DNA from: a bacterium
Lineage (GTDB): Bacteria; Planctomycetota; J058; JAJDCP01
Length of the DNA: 15,799 bases
NCBI GenBank assembly: GCA_030428695.1
Contig: JAUIEM010000230.1
Coordinates: 1-15,799 of the forward strand
Reading direction: 5' to 3'
This document shows positions 1 through 6,291 of this stretch, piece by piece (position 1 is the first letter of the stretch; every line of letters begins with the position of its first letter). The notes beneath the pieces were generated by a model. It was given only the letters and a program-made list of their open reading frames with translations, searched no databases and had not been told where the DNA came from. Made by a program: the position numbers and the translations under genes.

Positions 1-35
1 CCGACGATGATCCAGAAGGTGTACTGCGGGCTCAC
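1..35 (-). CDS. Probable sodium:solute symporter (SSS family), N-terminal fragment cut by window edge
   Basis: Only the first 11 codons are inside the window. They read MSPQYTFWIIV from a GTG start at 35. The GTG overlaps the TGA of the DUF3311 gene in a GTGA junction, and an AGAGG ribosome-binding site lies about 7 bases upstream. The fragment looks like the start of a first transmembrane helix. Naming it a symporter rests mainly on context: DUF3311 proteins are commonly encoded directly before an SSS-family transporter. The family uses the sodium gradient to import solutes across the inner membrane. The substrate cannot be judged from this fragment. The reading frame and coupling are seen directly; the family is inferred. 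Confidence 0.6.
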   Translation of the reverse strand, partial: MSPQYTFWIIV

Positions 36-277
36 GAGGCAACCTCTTCGTCATCGCCTTCCGCCGGCGCGTCCTCGAGCCCATCCGCGACCGTCGACGG
101 CCAGGCGAGCTGCATCGTCACGAACCAGAAGGCCGCCGCGACGACCGCGTAGACCGCGTGGTACATCAGGCCGGAGGGGATCACGCCGAACACCAGCGTA
201 CGGTCTTCCCACAGCCAGAAGTCCTGATGCAGGACGGCGAGCACGACCGCGGCGAGCGCGATCAGCCAGCGGCTCAC
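32..277 (-). CDS. DUF3311 family small membrane protein
   Basis: This 81-residue protein starts with GTG at 277, which overlaps the stop of the upstream propeller gene (GTGA), with GAGGGG 7 bases upstream. It has two hydrophobic segments, at about residues 3-17 and 38-58. Between them is the typical family stretch HQDFWLWEDRTLVFGVIP followed by SGLMYH. The tail (66-81) is acidic. DUF3311 proteins are usually encoded beside sodium:solute symporters and are thought to act as a small accessory subunit in the inner membrane; this role is not well established experimentally. The downstream gene here begins inside this gene's stop codon, which fits a subunit made together with the transporter. Confidence 0.85.
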   Translation of the reverse strand: MSRWLIALAAVVLAVLHQDFWLWEDRTLVFGVIPSGLMYHAVYAVVAAAFWFVTMQLAWPSTVADGLEDAPAEGDDEEVAS

Positions 278-1845
278 TCCAGCCCCTCGATCGCGAACAG
301 GTGGGTGCCCGTCGCGACATACAGGATGCCGTTGGCGACGACCGGCGAGGAGTAGAGCGAGCCGTCGAACTCGAACTCCTTGACCAGCTCCTTCTCCTTG
401 CTCGCCTTGAGCACGGTCAGCACGCCGTCCTCGTTGCCGAGCAGGACGTAGTCGCCGGCGACCAGGGTCGAGCCCCAGATGTGGGCCATCGTGTCGTGGC
501 TCCAGTACAGCTCCCCGGTCTTGGCGTCGAGGCAGTAGAGCATGCCGCTGTAGTCGGCGGCGAAGACCAGCCCGTGGGCGATCGAGACGGTCGAGATCGA
601 GCGTTGGATGCCGGTGAAGCTCCAGACGGCGTCGGCGAACTCCTTCGTGCCCTCGGAGTCCGCGTCGATGCAGACCAGCGCGCCGACGCCGGTGCCGTGC
701 TCGGGGTCCTGGCCGATCGTGACGTAGACCATGCCGTCGTGGTAGACGGGGGTCGCGATGCACTCGCTCGGGCCGGGGGCCGTCGCGTAGCGGACCGGCT
801 CGCCGTCCTGGAAGCGGTAGCCCGGCGGATTGCAGTCGAGGCGCCAGACCTCGGCGAGGATGCCGAAGCCCTCCTCTTCATCGGGCACCGGGGCGGTGTC
901 GAAGCCGTAGCAGAAGCCGTCGCCCGCGCCGAGGAACACCAACGGCCGCTCGCCGACCATGCCGTAGCCCGGGGAGGACCAGCTGCAGTGCATCAGCCGC
1001 CGGCTGATGCCCGAAGCCTCTTCGCCGAGCAGCTCGCCGGTCCGCTTGTCGAGGCAGACCAGGGTCGGTGCGCGGGGGGAGGGGATATTGACGTGGGACC
1101 AGTCGACCCCGTTGCTGGTGTTCGCGTACACGTAATCGCCGATCACCAGCGGCGAGCTGCTCGTCACGTTGTGCGGGAAGATGCCGAGCTCGGCGCGCAT
1201 GTCGTAGACCCACAGCACGTCCGCGTCGGTCTCGCTGAGCTCGCGGGGCGGCTGGCCGGGCCCGGCGTAGTAGCTGCCCTCGTCCTGGAAGCCGTCGTTG
1301 CCGTTCTTCAGCCCGTGCACGTCGAGGCAGACGACCTCGCACAGGTTGGTGATCACGTAGACCCGCTCGCCGTCGACGCTCGGCGAGGAGCAGATGCCGA
1401 GGAACTCCCAGTCGCTGACCTTGCCGGCGCCGAGCTTCGGGATGTTCAGCTGCCACAGCATCTCGCCGGTCTGCTCGTCGAGGCACAGCATCACGCTGCG
1501 GTCGCCCTGGTAGGCGGGGTCGCGCGGGAACTCGTTGTTGGTGCCGACGTAGACCCGGCCGTCGGCGATGGTCGGGTTGCCGTAGGTCTGTGAGCCGAGC
1601 TTCGCGATCCAGCGCATGCCCTCGAAGCTGCCGGGCTCGATGTGCTCGAGGTTCTCATCGAGGTAGCCCGGGTTGAACTCGAGGGGGATGTCCGCCTCGG
1701 TCGAGGCCATGTTCTTCGAGGCGTCGCGCCCCCACTGCGGCCAGTCGTCGGCCAGCCCCACCGAGGCCACGGCCAGGAGCAGGGCTCCGTACAGGGCCCC
1801 GCGCAGGAGACCTGCGCGCATCCGAGATTCCTGCGAGCCTCGCAT
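274..1845 (-). CDS. Exported PQQ-like beta-propeller protein (BamB-like repeats)
   Basis: A 523-residue protein. The N-terminus has a basic stretch, a hydrophobic core (GALYGALLLAVASVGLA) and a likely cleavage before DDWPQWGRD, so it is probably exported to the periplasm or cell surface. The rest is a series of propeller blades with recurring motifs such as VMLCLDEQTGEMLW, LVCLDKRTGELL and LYCLDAKTGELYW. These are typical of PQQ-like WD/BamB repeats. No enzyme active site is evident, so a scaffold or binding role is as likely as a quinoprotein. I prefer the ATG at 1845, which has GGGAG 9 bases upstream and begins 1 base after the upstream stop. The ATG at 1821 gives a tighter signal peptide and also has an AGGA upstream. 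The ATG at 1854 has no usable site. The stop overlaps the DUF3311 start. Confidence 0.88.
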   Translation of the reverse strand: MRGSQESRMRAGLLRGALYGALLLAVASVGLADDWPQWGRDASKNMASTEADIPLEFNPGYLDENLEHIEPGSFEGMRWIAKLGSQTYGNPTIADGRVYVGTNNEFPRDPAYQGDRSVMLCLDEQTGEMLWQLNIPKLGAGKVSDWEFLGICSSPSVDGERVYVITNLCEVVCLDVHGLKNGNDGFQDEGSYYAGPGQPPRELSETDADVLWVYDMRAELGIFPHNVTSSSPLVIGDYVYANTSNGVDWSHVNIPSPRAPTLVCLDKRTGELLGEEASGISRRLMHCSWSSPGYGMVGERPLVFLGAGDGFCYGFDTAPVPDEEEGFGILAEVWRLDCNPPGYRFQDGEPVRYATAPGPSECIATPVYHDGMVYVTIGQDPEHGTGVGALVCIDADSEGTKEFADAVWSFTGIQRSISTVSIAHGLVFAADYSGMLYCLDAKTGELYWSHDTMAHIWGSTLVAGDYVLLGNEDGVLTVLKASKEKELVKEFEFDGSLYSSPVVANGILYVATGTHLFAIEGLE

Positions 1846-1846
1846 A

Positions 1847-4102
1847 TCATTCATCTCCCGTGTTGGTGACCGTGACGTTGTCGATCATCACCGCGTAGCG
1901 GCTCTGCGGCGAGAAGCCGAACAGCCCCGGCGCGCCGTGCTGGTGTCCGCGCTCGAGCGGGACCTCGAGCAGCCAGCCCTCGGGCGGCTCCTCGTCGCGG
2001 GGCCAGGCGCTGGCGCGGACGATCACGCCGCCTTCCCCGTCGCTGTCGACCCGCGCCCGGATGCGGTACCAGGTGCGCGGCTTCCAGGTGAAGGGCACGC
2101 CGACCTTGACCCGGTCGTGGTTCGACACGACCTGCAGCTGCTGCCAGTTCCCTTCGAGCATCAGGATGTAGCGCTGGCAGATCACGCCGACGTTGGACAT
2201 CAGCCGCCGCGTCCCGTCGGAGCGTACGTCGGCCTCGATCGTGTAGCCGTGCGCGTCCGCCTCGCCGATGAAGGTCATCGTGCGCTGGAAGAGGACGCGG
2301 TCGAGGGTCTTCTGCAGCACCTTCGAGCCGTCGACTTCCCGCACCTGCCACTTCAGCCGCCCGCCGATCCAGGCCCCGGGCGGATGCGCGTAGGCGCCGC
2401 CGGCCGCGTCCTCCTCGCGGAGCGGGATCGCCTCGAAGTCGAGGTCGAGCTCGGCGGGCAGCACCCGCACCCGGGCGACGGCCTCGCGCTCGCCGTGGAT
2501 GACCCGGATGTGGCCCGCGCTCGGGCGCGGGGCGGTCGCGGCGATCAGCTTCCCCTCGACGACCTTGACCGATGGCGGGGGCGCGGCGGGCACGACGCCC
2601 TCGGCGCGGAATTCGAGGTGCTCGGTGCTCAGCTCGCGGAGACCGCCGGGCCACACCTCGACCAGCCGGAGGGGCACGACCTCGCCGGGCTGCAGCACGA
2701 CGTCGGAGGGGACGATGCAGAGGCTGTGGTGGGGCTTCGCCGGCTTCGCCTGCGCCCGTGCCGGCGGCGCCTGTCCGGGCTCGACGCCGGGCTTCTTGAA
2801 GCAGAACAGGCGCTCGGTCGAGTGGATGAACAGATGCTTGCGCCAGGCGGTGGCCGAGCCGATGCAGCTGCCCTCGTAGGGGATCTTCGCGAGCACCTCG
2901 CAGCCCTCGTCGCCGGGCTTCACCACCGCGACCTCCCCGTCCCAGAGCGGGATGTACAGGCGCCCATCGGCGTACAGGGGGGAGGCGTGCAGCTGCACGT
3001 TGGCGAGGGGCTCGTGCCACAGGATCGCGCCGCTGGCGAAGTCGACGCAGTACAGCTCGCCGTGGGCGGTCACCTGGTAGATGCGGTCGCCGACCAGGGT
3101 GGGCGAGGCGGTGAACATCGACAGCTCGCTCCGCCACAGCTCGGCCTTCGGGGAGAGCACCCCGTCCTCGCCGACCGGCGCGGTCAGGTCGAGGCAGAAC
3201 ATACCGCCGGTGACGGTCGTGTCGATGTTCTCCTTGCCGTGGATCGCGATCAGCCGGTCGCCCTTGACCAGCACCGAGGCGTTGACCCCGCCGTAGGAGA
3301 TGCGGTAGCGCCACAGCGTCTCGCCGCTGGTCATGTCGACGCAGACCACGTGGCCGCAGCCGGTGCCGGCGTAGAGCACCCGGCGGTTCCCCCGCCAGGT
3401 GAACACCGGGCTCGAGAAGGAGCTGTCCTTCGGCCCGGTGCCCGGGGTCGCGGACCAGACCAGCTCGCCCGTGCGCTTGTCGAAGGCGTAGAAGCGGTTG
3501 CGGGCAGGCCCCTCGCCGCCCCAGCTCGAGGTGATCGCGTTGACGACGACCAGGGCGCCGTCGACCGCTGGCGCGCCCGTGCGTCCGTTGGGAAAGGTCA
3601 GCCGGCCGAGCTCTTCCATCAGCGAGCGCTGCCAGAGCAGCGTCCCGTCGGGGGAGAAGGCGACGAGCAGCCCGGGGGAGGTGTGCGCGTAGATCGTCCC
3701 GGTCTCGGGATCGACGGCCGGCGCGCCGATGCTGTAGCGCTCGTAGATGATGTCGCTGATGAAGTCGCTGAAGCCGCGCTCCCAGATCGGCTTGCCGGTC
3801 GCGAGCTCGAGGCAGACCAGCACCTCTTCGAGGGCCGCGCCCTCGCCGCGGTAGCCGATGGCGTAGACCCGGTCGCCGGCGGTGACGGCGCTGCCGCGGC
3901 CGCGCAGCGGGAAGCTCCACAGCTCGTTCGGCCCCCCGGGCGTCACGTCGACCGGCAGGTCGGTCTCGCCGCAGTAGCCGTTCTGGTCAGGACCCCGCCA
4001 GCGCAGCCAACCCTCGGGCCCGGTCTCCTGGGCGTGGGTGCCGGCGCACAGGGCGCCGAGCAGCAAGATCGGGAGGGTGGACCTCCGCAGGGCTTCGCGC
4101 AT
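1847..4102 (-). CDS. Exported PQQ-like beta-propeller protein with C-terminal lectin-like domain
   Basis: A 751-residue, first-in-operon protein. The ATG at 4102 has an excellent GAGGAG site 6 bases upstream and opens a clear signal peptide (about residues 1-24, cleavage after GTHA). Residues about 30-437 form PQQ-like propeller blades, with motifs such as WLRWRGPDQNGY, VCLELATGKPIW, YAFDKRTGELVW and YCVDFASGAILW. A Pro/Ala/Lys linker (438-458) leads to an Ig/BIG-like segment (462-548). The last part (about 553-748) resembles a concanavalin-A-like jellyroll, with TIEADVRSDG, WYRIRARVDSDG and VMIDNVTVTN near its strands. The jellyroll fold is often a carbohydrate-binding or sugar-hydrolase module. 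No catalytic residues can be assigned. Its stop lies 1 base before the next gene's preferred start, so the two propeller proteins are probably made together. Confidence 0.87.
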   Translation of the reverse strand: MREALRRSTLPILLLGALCAGTHAQETGPEGWLRWRGPDQNGYCGETDLPVDVTPGGPNELWSFPLRGRGSAVTAGDRVYAIGYRGEGAALEEVLVCLELATGKPIWERGFSDFISDIIYERYSIGAPAVDPETGTIYAHTSPGLLVAFSPDGTLLWQRSLMEELGRLTFPNGRTGAPAVDGALVVVNAITSSWGGEGPARNRFYAFDKRTGELVWSATPGTGPKDSSFSSPVFTWRGNRRVLYAGTGCGHVVCVDMTSGETLWRYRISYGGVNASVLVKGDRLIAIHGKENIDTTVTGGMFCLDLTAPVGEDGVLSPKAELWRSELSMFTASPTLVGDRIYQVTAHGELYCVDFASGAILWHEPLANVQLHASPLYADGRLYIPLWDGEVAVVKPGDEGCEVLAKIPYEGSCIGSATAWRKHLFIHSTERLFCFKKPGVEPGQAPPARAQAKPAKPHHSLCIVPSDVVLQPGEVVPLRLVEVWPGGLRELSTEHLEFRAEGVVPAAPPPSVKVVEGKLIAATAPRPSAGHIRVIHGEREAVARVRVLPAELDLDFEAIPLREEDAAGGAYAHPPGAWIGGRLKWQVREVDGSKVLQKTLDRVLFQRTMTFIGEADAHGYTIEADVRSDGTRRLMSNVGVICQRYILMLEGNWQQLQVVSNHDRVKVGVPFTWKPRTWYRIRARVDSDGEGGVIVRASAWPRDEEPPEGWLLEVPLERGHQHGAPGLFGFSPQSRYAVMIDNVTVTNTGDE

Positions 4103-4144
4103 CGTGTTCTCCTCGGTGGTGATCCGGCCAGAGTCTGGAGCGGA

Positions 4145-4174
4145 ATTGTCGCACATCCGAACGTCGACCATCAA
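4145..4174 (-). promoter_or_regulatory. Candidate promoter of the propeller/DUF3311/symporter operon
   Basis: Reading the minus strand, TTGATG (4174-4169) and GACAAT (4150-4145) are separated by 18 bases and lie about 43 bases before the ATG at 4102. They resemble a sigma-70 -35/-10 pair. This is the only AT-leaning patch between this operon and the membrane-protein gene that ends at 4233. It is a motif match only. Confidence 0.35.
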
Positions 4175-4232
4175 CCCGACGGTTCCCGCGGCGTCCCCGT
4201 CCGATCCCAGAGCGCAACCGGCTCGACCGGGC

Positions 4233-4736
4233 TCACAGACTCGAGATGACGCCGAACAGGACGAGCAGCGAGCTGCCTCCGACCACCAGCAGGGCCAGGC
4301 CGTTGAGGATCAGGCCCGCCATCCCGGTGCCGCTGCCCGGACGGCCCGAGCGCAGGCCGCGCACGGCGAAGACCACGCCGGCGATGTTCCCGAGCGCACC
4401 GACCACCGCGCCGCAGTACATGCCGAACAGCCCGACGAACAGGATGATGATCCCGCTCATGCCGGCGCCGCCGTCGCTGCTCGCGGCGATCTCGTAGATC
4501 ACCCAGCCGACCCCCGCGACGCCGCCGAGAACGCTGGCCAGCAGGGCGAGCCCGAAACACAGGAGGGACCGTCCGCCGTCGCTCAGGGAGCGCGAAGGAG
4601 CAGGCCGGGCAGCGGGGCCGACGTTCGACCACGCGGGGACGCGGAGAGCGAGGAGGGGCGATACGGCGCGCGGGCCGCCGGCCGCCCGCCTGGATCGAGC
4701 GCCCGGCTGCCGGGATGGTCCTGCCCAGGCGCTCAT
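4233..4736 (-). CDS. Membrane protein (DUF4190-like), coupled to ECF sigma factor
   Basis: A 167-residue protein whose ATG at 4736 shares one base with the sigma factor's TGA (TGATG junction). A GAGGAAG site lies inside the sigma gene's end. Residues 1-55 are rich in Arg, Pro, Ser and Gly and look disordered and cytoplasmic. Three hydrophobic segments follow at about 57-81, 94-124 and 139-164. The glycine-rich pattern (GALGNIAGVVFAVRGL, then GMAGLILNGLALL) resembles DUF4190-type membrane proteins. Position after an ECF sigma gene is where an anti-sigma factor often lies. However, there is no H-x3-C-x2-C zinc anti-sigma motif. Membrane location is well supported; an anti-sigma role is only a possibility. 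Confidence 0.75.
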   Translation of the reverse strand: MSAWAGPSRQPGARSRRAAGGPRAVSPLLALRVPAWSNVGPAARPAPSRSLSDGGRSLLCFGLALLASVLGGVAGVGWVIYEIAASSDGGAGMSGIIILFVGLFGMYCGAVVGALGNIAGVVFAVRGLRSGRPGSGTGMAGLILNGLALLVVGGSSLLVLFGVISSL

Positions 4737-5296
4737 CACATCTTCCTCTTCAGGATCTCTGCCAGTGCTTGACGGGCGCGCACCAGGCGCGATTCGACCG
4801 CCGACTCGGTGGTCTCGAGGCGGGCGGCGATCTCCTTGTAGCTCAGGCCCTCGAGGTACTTCAGGGCGAGCGCCGTGCGCTGGCTCTCGGGGAGCTTCTC
4901 GAGCGCCCGCGCGAGCTGCCGCTGCCGGTCCTCCGCCTCGAGGGGAGCGGCGGGGCCCGGGTTTTCGTCGGGCAGGTCGATGTCGCCCTCGGTGGTGCTC
5001 AGCGAGGACTCCCGTTTGGCGTCGCGCTTGCGCAGGGCGTCGATCGCGGTCCGCCGCACGATGCCCATCAGCCAGGAGCGGAAACGGTCGGGCTTGTCGA
5101 GGGTGTCGAGGTGCTGGTATGCCTTGACGAAGCTGTCCTGGACGACGTCGGCGGCGCTGTGGAAGTCGCCGAGGAAGCCGTACGCGACGCTGCCCGCCAG
5201 CCTCTTGTAGCGCCGCATCAAGGCCGCGAAGGCGGACTGGTCCCCGGCCAGCACCTTCGCGATCAGCTCCGGGTCCGCTCTCTTGTCGCGGGGCAT
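4736..5296 (-). CDS. RNA polymerase sigma factor, ECF (sigma-70 family)
   Basis: A 186-residue protein of normal ECF length. Region 2 spans about residues 20-91. It has the core-binding pattern DVVQDSFVKAY (50-60) and the -10-recognition stretch FRSWLMGIVRRTAIDALRKR (72-91). An acidic linker (104-123) leads to region 4 (about 124-180), with LPESQRTALALKYLEGLSY, then KEIAARL and the helix-turn-helix end ESAVESRLVRARQAL. It directs RNA polymerase to a dedicated set of promoters. I chose the ATG at 5296 because TGGAG lies 5 bases upstream and the protein starts at a typical position; longer in-frame starts (up to 5392) would add an unstructured tail and cross the promoter candidate. The gene is divergent from the metallo-hydrolase gene and coupled to a membrane-protein gene. 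Confidence 0.93.
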   Translation of the reverse strand: MPRDKRADPELIAKVLAGDQSAFAALMRRYKRLAGSVAYGFLGDFHSAADVVQDSFVKAYQHLDTLDKPDRFRSWLMGIVRRTAIDALRKRDAKRESSLSTTEGDIDLPDENPGPAAPLEAEDRQRQLARALEKLPESQRTALALKYLEGLSYKEIAARLETTESAVESRLVRARQALAEILKRKM

Positions 5297-5336
5297 CGAC
5301 GCTCCAGGGGGGCCGCACTCTCTGGCCGGAGCCCCG

Positions 5337-5366
5337 ATCATACCAGACTCTTGCGAGCCCTGGCGA
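5337..5366 (-). promoter_or_regulatory. Candidate promoter of the ECF sigma operon
   Basis: On the minus strand there is an extended -10, TGGTATGAT (core 5342-5337), with TCGCCA (5366-5361) 18 bases upstream as a weak -35. It lies 41 bases before the preferred sigma-factor ATG at 5296. The core -10 matches consensus at five of six positions, rare in this GC-rich DNA. Confidence 0.45.
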
Positions 5367-5406
5367 GATCCGACACGATGCAGGCCCGACACTCAGGAGA
5401 TCCGGC

Positions 5407-6261
5407 GTGCCCTCCCTGCCCCCGACGGTCCGCGTGCTCGCGCGCGGCTGGCTGCACGGCAACTGCGTGATCCTCGGCGGCGCGCGTCCCGCGCTGATCG
5501 ACACCGGCTACCACAGCGGCGTCGACGCCCTCGAGGCGGCGATCGTCGAGCATCTCGGGCGGCTCGAGGAGCTCGAGCGCATCGTGCTGACCCACGTCCA
5601 CAGCGATCACGCCGGCGGCGTCGCCGGGCTGTGCGCGACGCACCCGGTGCCGGTCGCCGCCCACGCCGACGCCGCGCGCCTGATCCGCGGCTGGGACCGC
5701 CGCGGGCTGTGGCTGGCGGGCACGGGCCAGAAGCTGCCGCGCTTCCGGGTCGACCGCCTGCTCGTGCCCGGCGCCGCGCTGCGCCTCGGTGACCGCGACT
5801 GGCAGGTGGTCGCGACGCCGGGCCACGCGACCGGCGGCGTCGCCTTCTTCGCTCCCGAGGGGGGCCTGCTGGTCAGCGGGGACGCCCTGTGGGAGGACGG
5901 CTTCGGCGTGCTCGACCCGTGGGTGGACGGTCCCGGGGTGTTCGACGCCGCCGCGCGCGCCCTCGCGCAGCTCGCGGCGCTGCCTGTGCAGGTCGTGATC
6001 CCCGGCCACGGCCCGCCCTTCCGCGACTTCGCCGGCGCCCTCGAGCGGGCCCGCTCCCGCCTCGAGTACCTGCGGGCGCGTCCCGAGAGCCTGCGGCGGC
6101 AGGTCGTGCGCGTCGGCGTCACCTTCTACGCGCTCGCTCATCCGGACGCCGACGAGGCGACCCTGCAGGCGGCGATGCGAGGCTTCGCCGCGGCGCACTG
6201 CGAGCGGCCGGAGCAGATCGCTCCCCTGTGCGCCGCGGTCGCGGAGGCGATGCGGGCCTGA
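5407..6261 (+). CDS. MBL-fold metallo-hydrolase (beta-lactamase-like / glyoxalase II-like)
   Basis: A 284-residue protein with a full metallo-beta-lactamase-fold metal site. The signature THVHSDHAGG gives H63, H65, D67 and H68. H140 lies in PGHATGG, D159 in SGDALW and H201 in PGHGPP. These seven ligands are the set expected for a two-metal (usually zinc) centre. The family hydrolyses thioesters, esters, lactones or nucleic acids, and the substrate cannot be told here. The tail after about residue 210 is helical and resembles the small C-terminal domain of LACTB2-like members. There is no signal peptide, so it is probably cytoplasmic. The GTG start at 5407 has AGGAG 8 bases upstream. The gene is divergent from the sigma factor and converges with the acylase gene 25 bases downstream. 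Confidence 0.92.
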   Translation: MPSLPPTVRVLARGWLHGNCVILGGARPALIDTGYHSGVDALEAAIVEHLGRLEELERIVLTHVHSDHAGGVAGLCATHPVPVAAHADAARLIRGWDRRGLWLAGTGQKLPRFRVDRLLVPGAALRLGDRDWQVVATPGHATGGVAFFAPEGGLLVSGDALWEDGFGVLDPWVDGPGVFDAAARALAQLAALPVQVVIPGHGPPFRDFAGALERARSRLEYLRARPESLRRQVVRVGVTFYALAHPDADEATLQAAMRGFAAAHCERPEQIAPLCAAVAEAMRA

Positions 6262-6291
6262 GGAGTTTCCTGGCATCGCCCGAGGCTCAGG
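6257..6291. terminator. Weak inverted repeat between convergent genes
   Basis: CCTGAG (6257-6262) and CTCAGG (6286-6291) are perfect inverted copies that include the stop codons of the metallo-hydrolase and acylase genes. A small AGGA/TCCT hairpin lies between them. There is no T-tract on either side, so a shared terminator is plausible but unproven. Confidence 0.25.

Noticed and set aside
7..1593. Long plus-strand open frame opposite the second propeller gene
   Set aside because: It is antisense to a well-supported gene, consists of Arg/Ala/Val/Asp-biased sequence without family motifs, and is expected from high third-position GC.
1673..4249. 858-codon plus-strand open frame
   Set aside because: It lies opposite the 751-residue propeller gene and shows only compositional bias; no ribosome-binding site or domain pattern was seen.
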